Shown piece after piece: positions 24,995 to 30,422 of a DNA stretch of 30,422 bases. The notes under the pieces were generated by a model. That model was not told the DNA's origin and searched no databases. It saw only the letters and a list, made by a program, of their open reading frames with translations. Each line of letters opens with the position of its first letter. Position 1 is the first letter of the stretch. Both the position numbers and the translations under genes were made by a program. The stretch is from QGNO01 sp964493125 (lineage in GTDB: Bacteria > Chloroflexota > Dehalococcoidia > Lucifugimonadales > QGNO01): contig CAZBMS010000016.1 in the NCBI GenBank assembly GCA_964493125.1, positions 1 to 30,422 on the forward strand, given 5' to 3'.

Positions 24995-26020
24995 TTAAGC
25001 TACTGCCTCCACTATGTTCAAAACCTCCTCAATATCCTCCGATGTAATCCCATAATGAGTAACCATTCTCACACCTCTTCCCCCAGTATGAGAAGCAAGA
25101 ACACCTTTTGTCTTCAAGGCACTAATAAACTCAGGAATAGGGCCAGTTTTAACATCAAATATAACAATGTTTGTTTGAATCATTTCGGGATCAATCACAA
25201 GTGAAGGAATAGACGCTAGACCTTTTGCCAAAATCCTAGCAGTTTCATGATCCTCACTCAATCTATCAACCATCGTATCCAAAGCTACAATCCCAGCGGC
25301 CGCGATTATCCCGGCTTGTCGCATGCCGCCTCCCAGTAACTTCCTATTTCTCCTAACGATGCTAATTGTGTCCCTTGTCCCACATACCAAAGATCCAACT
25401 GGACAGCTTAATCCCTTCGATAAACAAAAACTAACCGTATCGGCAGTTCTGACAAGATCAGATACAGGTACTGATAACGCAATAGCTGCATTAAAAATAC
25501 GAGCCCCATCTATATGGAAAGCTATATCATTACTGTGCGCAATCGATCCAACTTGCTCAGTGTATACAGAATCGAGAACAGCTCCGCTACACCTATTTTG
25601 AGTATTTTCTATTGATATCAAGGTGGTTCTAGGCTGATGAATGTTATCAGGGCGAATTGCCGCCTCAATTTCATCGAGGTCCATGATTCCCAAGCTGTCG
25701 TTTGGAACAGTGCGAATATGCACTCCGCCCAGCGCCGACAAGCTACCGGCTTCATTCTGAAAAATATGTGATTCGGCTCCCATTATGGCTTCTTCACCAC
25801 GCTGGCAATGAGCGAGTCCAGCCGCAAGGTTAGCCATTGTTCCACTAGCTACATAGACTGCAGCCTCTTTGTCAAACTTCTCAGCAGCCATAGCCTCCAA
25901 TCTGTTAATTGTTGGATCTTCTTCAAAAACATCATCTCCTACCTCAGCATTCGCCATTGCACTGCGCATTTCTTCCGTAGGATGGGTAACCGTATCGCTT
26001 CTAAGGTCAAAGATTGGCAT
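24995..26020 (-). CDS. ltaE: Low-specificity / L-allo-threonine aldolase
   Basis: A 341-residue fold-type I PLP enzyme. It starts FDLRSDTVTHPTEEMR, the family hallmark. GDDVFEEDPTINRLE and VASGTMANLAAGL bind cofactor and substrate, HIDGARIFNAA holds the PLP-nitrogen Asp, and LSKGLSCPVGS carries the Schiff-base Lys202 (E. coli Lys197). It cleaves threonine or allo-threonine to glycine and acetaldehyde. AAAGGAG before the ATG is an excellent SD. The gene has its own extended -10 and diverges from lspA. Confidence 0.93.
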   Translation of the reverse strand: MPIFDLRSDTVTHPTEEMRSAMANAEVGDDVFEEDPTINRLEAMAAEKFDKEAAVYVASGTMANLAAGLAHCQRGEEAIMGAESHIFQNEAGSLSALGGVHIRTVPNDSLGIMDLDEIEAAIRPDNIHQPRTTLISIENTQNRCSGAVLDSVYTEQVGSIAHSNDIAFHIDGARIFNAAIALSVPVSDLVRTADTVSFCLSKGLSCPVGSLVCGTRDTISIVRRNRKLLGGGMRQAGIIAAAGIVALDTMVDRLSEDHETARILAKGLASIPSLVIDPEMIQTNIVIFDVKTGPIPEFISALKTKGVLASHTGGRGVRMVTHYGITSEDIEEVLNIVEAVA

Positions 26021-26066
26021 TCATACTCCTTTCACTGATACTGATACTGAATTGAAAGCGTATCGC

Positions 26067-26075
26067 ATTCTAACA
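26067..26075 (-). promoter_or_regulatory. Extended -10 promoter of the threonine aldolase gene
   Basis: On the minus strand TGTTAGAAT (TAGAAT 5/6, TGn present), giving a leader of about 40 nt. No good -35. The leader has a short tandem repeat (TCAGTA, two and a half copies) just before the SD. Confidence 0.45.
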
Positions 26076-26121
26076 GGTAACACCTCAAAAAGGGGCTCCC
26101 TTCTCCAACCCGGTTTAACTG

Positions 26122-26134
26122 TGTGCTACACTTT
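26122..26134 (+). promoter_or_regulatory. Extended -10 promoter of lspA
   Basis: TGTGCTACACTTT contains TG-C-TACACT (4/6). The predicted start near 26139 leaves about 19 nt with a GAGAGAA ribosome site before the ATG. Almost identical to the selA element. Confidence 0.4.
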
Positions 26135-26157
26135 ATTTAGATAGAGAGAACAGTACA

Positions 26158-26775
26158 ATGCAGCTTCCTGATAAGCAACATAGCGACCCTTGCCCTTCCA
26201 CAGACAAGGAAGAAAAACCAACTTATTCAAATAACAAGGCTGTCTCTAGAGTCCTTGAATGGCGATCAGATCTTTTGTTGGCTACCCTGATACTTGTTGT
26301 CTTCCTTATAGATCAATCTACAAAGTCTTGGATAAGGCACAGCCTAATTGAAGGGAGGTCTTTCCCTGAAACAGGCTTCTTCAGAATCACGCACGTTAGT
26401 AACACAGGGAGTGCATTTGGACTCTTCCCAAACCAAACACTATTCCTACTAATCGCTTCAGTAGTAGGAATAGGTGTACTTCTGATTTTTTTCCGCAGAC
26501 AAGCTGGTAAAGACTGGCTTGTACGCACTAGCCTAGGGCTCCAGCTAGGAGGTGCAGCCGGGAATCTTGTTGACCGAATCACTATGGGCAAAGTCACTGA
26601 CTTTCTTGACGTGGGCGCCTGGCCGATATTTAACCTTGCAGACGTTTCGATAGTCTCTGGAATAGTCATACTCGCTTGGCTTCTTTATAGATCCCCTGTT
26701 GAAGTCCCAAGCAAGGATTCTGAACCAAACTCCATTGGAGAACTTAGCGACGAGTCAGTACCTAAGGATCCATGA
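26158..26775 (+). CDS. lspA: Lipoprotein signal peptidase (signal peptidase II)
   Basis: 205 residues with four membrane segments. FLIDQSTKSWI opens the first conserved box, then NTGSAFGLFPN, GGAAGNLVDRITMGKVTDFLD with catalytic Asp139, and FNLADVSI with catalytic Asp162. It cleaves signal peptides of lipoproteins after lipidation of the Cys. It has an unusual hydrophilic N-terminal extension of about 40 residues and a 30-residue charged C-terminal tail, making it longer than the usual 150-170. The SIMPL lipoprotein in this window is a plausible substrate. rluD follows after 24 nt, a very common lspA-rluD pairing. Confidence 0.94.
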   Translation: MQLPDKQHSDPCPSTDKEEKPTYSNNKAVSRVLEWRSDLLLATLILVVFLIDQSTKSWIRHSLIEGRSFPETGFFRITHVSNTGSAFGLFPNQTLFLLIASVVGIGVLLIFFRRQAGKDWLVRTSLGLQLGGAAGNLVDRITMGKVTDFLDVGAWPIFNLADVSIVSGIVILAWLLYRSPVEVPSKDSEPNSIGELSDESVPKDP

Positions 26776-26799
26776 GTAGGAAATCTAAGGCAAAATTAC

Positions 26800-27717
26800 A
26801 TGCTGCAAATTGAAAAAGGACAACAGGTCAATCATGAAGTTCATTCGGAAAATGGTCAAAGATTAGACACCTTTGTAGTTAATTTGATACCTGGGCTATC
26901 TAGATCACAAGCTCAACATCTTATCGAAGATGGTTTTGTTATTTTGAATGAACATGCACCTAAGCCATCGACGAAGATAAAACTTGGAGACCAGATTCAA
27001 ATAACCATACCTAGCCAACAATCAATCACCAAACCACAACCGGAAAATATCCCTATCAAAAAGATTTTTGAGAATGAGGACTTAGTGGTAATTGATAAAA
27101 TAGCAGGACTAGTAGTGCACACGGCTCCTGGGCACCCCAGCGGGACTTTAGTAAACGCACTATTATCCCATTATCCAGACATAGCAAAAGTCGGAAATGA
27201 GAGTAGGCCAGGGCTAGTTCACAGGCTAGATTCCGACACCTCAGGCTTAATGGTTGTGGCTAGGAATCAAAAATCATACAAGGAATTGATAACTCAAATC
27301 AAAAGTCATTCATTTGATAAGACTTATATAGGGCTTGTACGTGGGACTCCAAAACCTCCTGAAGGTAGCATAAACGCGCCTATAGCACGTAACCCCAGAT
27401 CACGACAAAAAATGGCTGTGGTCCAAGGTGGTCGAGAATCATTTACTGAATATAAATCCATACTACCTTTAGCTGGATTCACTTTGCTGGAGATTAAGCC
27501 TAGAACCGGGAGGACTCATCAGATAAGGGTTCACTTTTCAACCATGGGTCACCCTATAGCAGGAGACAAAAAATACGGAGGCAAAGTCTCATTCCTAAAC
27601 AGACAGTTCCTACACGCACACAAACTCGGGTTTAAGCTTCCGTCTACAGGACAATTCGTAGAGTTTACCTCCGAGCTTCCAGCAGATCTAGAAAAAGTTA
27701 TCCGTGAATTAAGATAG
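26800..27717 (+). CDS. rluD: 23S rRNA pseudouridine synthase, RluA/RluD family
   Basis: 305 residues. An N-terminal S4 RNA-binding domain (about 15-75: GQRLDTFVVNLIPGLSRSQAQ cut at residues 20-40, then LIEDGFVILN) is followed by the catalytic domain with GLVHRLDSDTSGLMVVA (nucleophile Asp144, E. coli Asp139), KTYIGLVRG and RTGRTHQIRVH near the end. It isomerises uridines, probably in the helix-69 loop of 23S rRNA if a true RluD. RluA- and RluC-type specificity is possible. It lies directly after lspA. Confidence 0.9.
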   Translation: MLQIEKGQQVNHEVHSENGQRLDTFVVNLIPGLSRSQAQHLIEDGFVILNEHAPKPSTKIKLGDQIQITIPSQQSITKPQPENIPIKKIFENEDLVVIDKIAGLVVHTAPGHPSGTLVNALLSHYPDIAKVGNESRPGLVHRLDSDTSGLMVVARNQKSYKELITQIKSHSFDKTYIGLVRGTPKPPEGSINAPIARNPRSRQKMAVVQGGRESFTEYKSILPLAGFTLLEIKPRTGRTHQIRVHFSTMGHPIAGDKKYGGKVSFLNRQFLHAHKLGFKLPSTGQFVEFTSELPADLEKVIRELR

Positions 27718-27724
27718 CCCTGGT

Positions 27725-28084
27725 TTACGAACCCTTTTTGCCTACAGCAACAGCATTCAGCTCAGCCTGAATGAATAACAGAGCCAAAGGAGGGAACAGC
27801 CACATTAAGAATATTAACGTAGCTCCAATACCCTCACGTCCGTCCCTCTTTGAAAATTTTTCGACCGCCTGTGCGTGAAAAAAGACTGCAAATATGTTGA
27901 GGAGCGGGATAAGAGCCATAATCAACCATGCAAGGGGATTGCCCTCTTGCTTGTTATATCTGATCAACTCATCAGAAGTCTTGTAAAACCAAACTAGGCC
28001 ATACAATCCAAAAGTTACAATCAATAAGAGAGGAGGAATAAAAACTGGGCGATATGTAATTGTTGAAGCATCAGATTGTTTCAT
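27725..28084 (-). CDS. Small membrane protein, DUF4234-like
   Basis: 119 residues with three or four membrane segments: FIPPLLLIVTFGLYGLVWFY, a central AWLIMALIPLLNIFAVFF stretch and TLIFLMWLFPPLALLF. The FxxYxxxWFYK segment near residue 30 and the general layout resemble DUF4234 proteins, of unknown function. AGGAA lies 9 nt before the ATG. It stands alone, convergent with rluD and divergent from gltX, with its own promoter. Confidence 0.7.
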   Translation of the reverse strand: MKQSDASTITYRPVFIPPLLLIVTFGLYGLVWFYKTSDELIRYNKQEGNPLAWLIMALIPLLNIFAVFFHAQAVEKFSKRDGREGIGATLIFLMWLFPPLALLFIQAELNAVAVGKKGS

Positions 28085-28146
28085 TTTGATTAGTTCCTGA
28101 AAAAATTTGTCTGATTCGGGTTTACTTTATGCACTACCCTTATCGA

Positions 28147-28176
28147 ATCATGCCTAACCCATCAGAACGATGTCAA
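28147..28176 (-). promoter_or_regulatory. Promoter of the DUF4234-like gene
   Basis: On the minus strand a perfect TTGACA (28171-28176), an 18-bp spacer and CATGAT (28147-28152, 4/6). It sits in a 207-nt gap that otherwise shows no RNA gene; no gltX promoter of comparable quality was found there. Confidence 0.45.
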
Positions 28177-28291
28177 TTATATGATAACTTGAAAAGAATG
28201 CACAGGCATAAACCCATGATATCTCTTTAAAATAAGTTGTCACTCCTTTGCTTAGACATAAAGTTGCCAGCCTAGTATCCTATTAAGTGAA

Positions 28292-29773
28292 ATGATTCAA
28301 AGTGATATTCGAGTAAGATACGCTCCCAGCCCCACCGGTTACCCTCACGTGGGTAACATCCGCACTGCACTATTTAACTGGTTATATGCCAGACACTCGG
28401 GGGGCTCATTCATAGTACGTATCGAAGATACCGATCAAAGCAGGTCTGTCGAAGGTGCCATTGAGAATATTCTCGAATCCTTGGAATGGCTAGGTATAGA
28501 TTGGGACGAGGGACCAATAGTAGGAGGAAACTTTGGACCATATCTACAGTCAGAAAGGCTAAGCATATACCACACGACTGTAGAACGATTGCTTGAACAA
28601 GGCAACGCCTACTACTGCATTTGCTCTCCTGAAGAACTGGACTCAATGAGGAAAGAGCAACAGAGACTTGGCAAGCCAACAGGATACGACCGTCGCTGCC
28701 GCTCCGCACAACATTCCAAAAACAATAAATCTGGGGTTAATCCTGTTGTACGATTTGCCACTCCTATCGAAGGACCTCCTGTTACCAGCAACGACCTTAT
28801 ACGTGGAGAGGTTAAGATTGAACTACCAGTTATAGACGATTTCGTAATTCTCAAGTCTGATGGTTTTCCAACTTACCATCTAGCAAATGTCGTGGATGAC
28901 CATAAGATGCAAATTAGTCACGTTATGAGGGCAGAGGAATGGCTGCCAAGCACACCTCGCCACGTCTTGTTGTATAAGGCTCTCGCTTTCGAGCCGCCGA
29001 TATTTGCCCATTTGCCAATGATATTGGGGCCAGATCGCTCAAAGCTTTCGAAGCGGCATGGTGCAACCACATTGCTTGAGTACCGTGACGAAGGGTATTT
29101 ACCCGAGGCAATGCTTAACTTCCTAGTTTTACTTGGGTGGTCATTGGACGACAAAACGGAAGTCATGGCTTTAAAGGAGTTGGTAGAGAATTTTTCACTC
29201 TCCAGAATTGGCAAATCGCCCGCAATTTTTGACATCACCAAACTTGAGTGGATGAATGGGGTATATATACGTAGCATGCCAGTGGAACGAATAGCTGACC
29301 ATATAGAAGGTTATCATTTTCATCAGAAAGAAAACGTGCCCCCAGAGTTGCTCGATAAAGATTACATCAAAAAAGTGGGCGAACTTATTCAAGACAGAAT
29401 AAGAAAAGTGTCATCAGAGGAAATCTGGGATCTGATCTCCTTTCTGATGGTTGACGATTTAGAGTACTCAATAGATCTCAACCCGAAAGGATTAGACAAA
29501 TCTGCGACCGCTAGTGCCATAAGAAATGTTATAAGTGAATTGGAACCTATCAAGAGTTTCGAAGCTTCAACGTTAGAACATTGTCTACGGAAACTATCCG
29601 AGGAACTGGATCTTAGTACCAGACATTTATTCGGTGCTATAAGACTAGCGGTTACCGGCAGCAACGCAACGCCACCACTCTTTGAAACTATGGTAGTTAT
29701 AGGAAAAGACAGAATTATCAGAAGATTGTACGGTGCTTTAGGTATATTAGAGGATATGGATTCGCTAAAATAA
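28292..29773 (+). CDS. gltX: Glutamyl-tRNA synthetase
   Basis: A 493-residue class I synthetase. RYAPSPTGYPHVGNIRTALF has the HIGH-type motif as HVGN (19-22), RIEDTDQSRS binds glutamate and ATP, and KLSKRHG (251-257) is the KMSKS equivalent. CIC...YDRRC has the spacing of the GluRS zinc insert. The C-terminal anticodon-binding helical region is complete. It charges tRNA(Glu); whether it also misacylates tRNA(Gln) cannot be read from here. No SD is visible before the ATG. Confidence 0.96.
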   Translation: MIQSDIRVRYAPSPTGYPHVGNIRTALFNWLYARHSGGSFIVRIEDTDQSRSVEGAIENILESLEWLGIDWDEGPIVGGNFGPYLQSERLSIYHTTVERLLEQGNAYYCICSPEELDSMRKEQQRLGKPTGYDRRCRSAQHSKNNKSGVNPVVRFATPIEGPPVTSNDLIRGEVKIELPVIDDFVILKSDGFPTYHLANVVDDHKMQISHVMRAEEWLPSTPRHVLLYKALAFEPPIFAHLPMILGPDRSKLSKRHGATTLLEYRDEGYLPEAMLNFLVLLGWSLDDKTEVMALKELVENFSLSRIGKSPAIFDITKLEWMNGVYIRSMPVERIADHIEGYHFHQKENVPPELLDKDYIKKVGELIQDRIRKVSSEEIWDLISFLMVDDLEYSIDLNPKGLDKSATASAIRNVISELEPIKSFEASTLEHCLRKLSEELDLSTRHLFGAIRLAVTGSNATPPLFETMVVIGKDRIIRRLYGALGILEDMDSLK

Positions 29774-29781
29774 AGTGACAA

Positions 29782-29810
29782 TTGCCAATCCTAAAACAGG
29801 TTTCTATAAT
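29782..29810 (+). promoter_or_regulatory. Near-consensus promoter of the ferredoxin gene
   Basis: TTGCCA (29782-29787), exactly 17 bp, then a perfect TATAAT (29805-29810). The predicted start is near 29817, giving a leader of about 45 nt. It starts 8 nt after the gltX stop, so the ferredoxin has strong independent transcription. Confidence 0.75.
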
Positions 29811-29820
29811 TAACCAGCTG

Positions 29821-29835
29821 TTGATAAAATATCAA
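29821..29835. repeat. Perfect 5-bp inverted repeat in the ferredoxin leader
   Basis: TTGAT-AAAAT-ATCAA lies a few nt after the predicted transcription start, where a repressor could bind. It resembles an FNR/CRP-type half-site pair but has 5 rather than 4 central bases. Confidence 0.3.
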
Positions 29836-29861
29836 TACATCAAATACTAAGGAGTCACCTG

Positions 29862-30155
29862 TTGACATACATCATTACGGAACCATGTATAGACGTTAAG
29901 GATTTGACTTGTGTAGATGTGTGCCCGGTCGACTGTATTTACGGTGCGGACGATCCAAATGATCGAATGCTTTACATTAATCCCGATGAGTGCATCGACT
30001 GTGCGGCCTGCGAACCGGTGTGCCCAGTTAATGCAATCTTCGCCGAAGAAGAAGTGCCAGAACATTGGGCAAAATGGACACCAGTGAATTACGACTACTT
30101 TAAAGATACGGACGGAACCAGATCTAAAATAGATGAACTCAAGCCTAGGGAATAG
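29862..30155 (+). CDS. 7Fe-type ferredoxin ([3Fe-4S]/[4Fe-4S])
   Basis: 97 residues. Cys9, Cys17, Cys21 and Cys25 give the C-x7-C-x3-C...C pattern, and Cys44, Cys47, Cys50 and Cys54 give C-x2-C-x2-C-x3-CP. The longer first spacing is typical of 7Fe ferredoxins such as mycobacterial FdxA and Thermus ferredoxin, where cluster I is [3Fe-4S]. A roughly 40-residue acidic tail follows. It carries low-potential electrons; partner unknown. TTG start with AAGGAG 7 nt upstream. A DUF971 protein, a family tied to Fe-S assembly, starts 31 nt downstream. Confidence 0.93.
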   Translation: MTYIITEPCIDVKDLTCVDVCPVDCIYGADDPNDRMLYINPDECIDCAACEPVCPVNAIFAEEEVPEHWAKWTPVNYDYFKDTDGTRSKIDELKPRE

Positions 30156-30186
30156 TCACAAATGCAACAGGTAAGTAGTTAATTTG

Positions 30187-30422
30187 ATGGACCAACCATC
30201 CGATGTAAAAGTCACCCCTCAAGCAATTCACATCAAATGGGATGATGGGCATGATAGTGTGTTGGAACACCGTTATTTACGATCCCAGTGCGGATGCGCA
30301 GCTTGCGTCAACGAAATGACAGGTAAGCGATTAATCTCCATTTCGGATATATCTAAAGATGTTGAGGCTTTAGACTGGATGCAGGTAGGTCGTTACGCTA
30401 TACGCTTTCTCTGGAGTGATTT
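30187..30422 (+). CDS. DUF971 / GBBH-like N-terminal domain protein (partial, 3' end cut)
   Basis: The frame from ATG 30187 stays open to the window end (78 codons). IKWDDGHDSVLEHRYLR then SQCGCAACVNEMTG matches the DUF971 (gamma-butyrobetaine hydroxylase-like N-terminal) pattern: W-x-DGH..S, LR, C-x-CA-x-C. The three Cys (about 39, 41, 44) resemble a metal or Fe-S site. Family members are often fused or adjacent to Mrp/ApbC Fe-S carrier ATPases. It follows the ferredoxin by 31 nt; SD is weak. Confidence 0.78.
   Translation, partial: MDQPSDVKVTPQAIHIKWDDGHDSVLEHRYLRSQCGCAACVNEMTGKRLISISDISKDVEALDWMQVGRYAIRFLWSD

Noticed and set aside
27718..27745. Terminator between rluD and the DUF4234-like gene
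   Set aside because: GGTT-TACG-AACC then CTTTTT has only a 4-bp stem, too weak to call.
28085..28291. Possible tRNA or small RNA in the largest gap
   Set aside because: No T-loop GGTTCRA pattern paired with an acceptor stem was found on either strand; only a minus-strand promoter candidate is visible.
29821..29835. FNR box upstream of the ferredoxin
   Set aside because: The half-sites match TTGAT/ATCAA, but the spacing is 5 rather than 4 bases and it lies downstream of the promoter. Kept only as an inverted repeat.

Overview
The window holds about 30 densely packed chromosomal genes, nearly all housekeeping or biosynthetic, with no mobile elements, phage genes, CRISPR arrays or rRNA/tRNA genes that I can see. 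No gene-free stretch exceeds 300 bases; the largest gaps (about 125 to 207 bases) are promoter regions. Base composition looks moderate (roughly mid-40s percent GC by eye). About a third of the genes start with TTG or GTG, usually supported by a Shine-Dalgarno (SD) sequence or by family N-termini. The gene set suggests a free-living bacterium, perhaps of the Chloroflexota (Dehalococcoidia/SAR202 type): a mycobacterial-type bifunctional-looking Dcd, fused RibBA, SelA, a FAS1/MaoC-like hydratase, a NorQ/NorD-like pair and a 7Fe-type ferredoxin. That placement is inference, not proof.

Layout. (1) 1-2524, minus strand: signal peptidase I, a membrane-dipeptidase family enzyme and a MaoC-like dehydratase cut by the window edge. 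A SIMPL-domain lipoprotein diverges from lepB. (2) 3516-7629, plus: a compact operon of dcd and a full riboflavin set, ribD-ribE-ribBA-ribH, with its own promoter and no FMN riboswitch. (3) 7652-12008, minus: rpsO-pnp-dapB-dapA (translation, RNA decay, lysine/cell-wall precursor synthesis). (4) 12099-15109, plus: a sugar nucleotidyltransferase, an NAD-dependent sugar epimerase and cinA. (5) 15118-20492, minus: a tight operon of coaE, a MoxR/CbbQ-type AAA+ ATPase, a CoA-type Nudix hydrolase and a 1093-residue VWA protein. This is the most unusual part of the window. (6) 20585-23727, plus: selA, a stand-alone Smr-domain gene and rarA. (7) 23724-26020, minus: an MFS transporter and a threonine aldolase, separated by a perfect 19-bp inverted repeat. 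(8) 26122-27717, plus: lspA and rluD, then a small minus-strand membrane protein. (9) 28292-30422, plus: gltX, a 7Fe-type ferredoxin with a near-consensus promoter, and the start of a DUF971 (GBBH-like) protein.

How the genes fit together. Both lipoprotein/secretion peptidases (LepB, LspA) and a lipoprotein substrate are present. The riboflavin operon makes the ring system of FMN and FAD from GTP and ribulose-5-phosphate. The coaE operon joins the last CoA-biosynthesis step and a CoA-hydrolysing-type Nudix to an AAA+/VWA remodelling pair of the kind that activates metalloenzymes (NorQ/NorD, CbbQ/CbbO). No target enzyme lies in the window. Several divergent regions carry recognisable extended -10 promoters (TGn upstream of TAnAAT-like hexamers).
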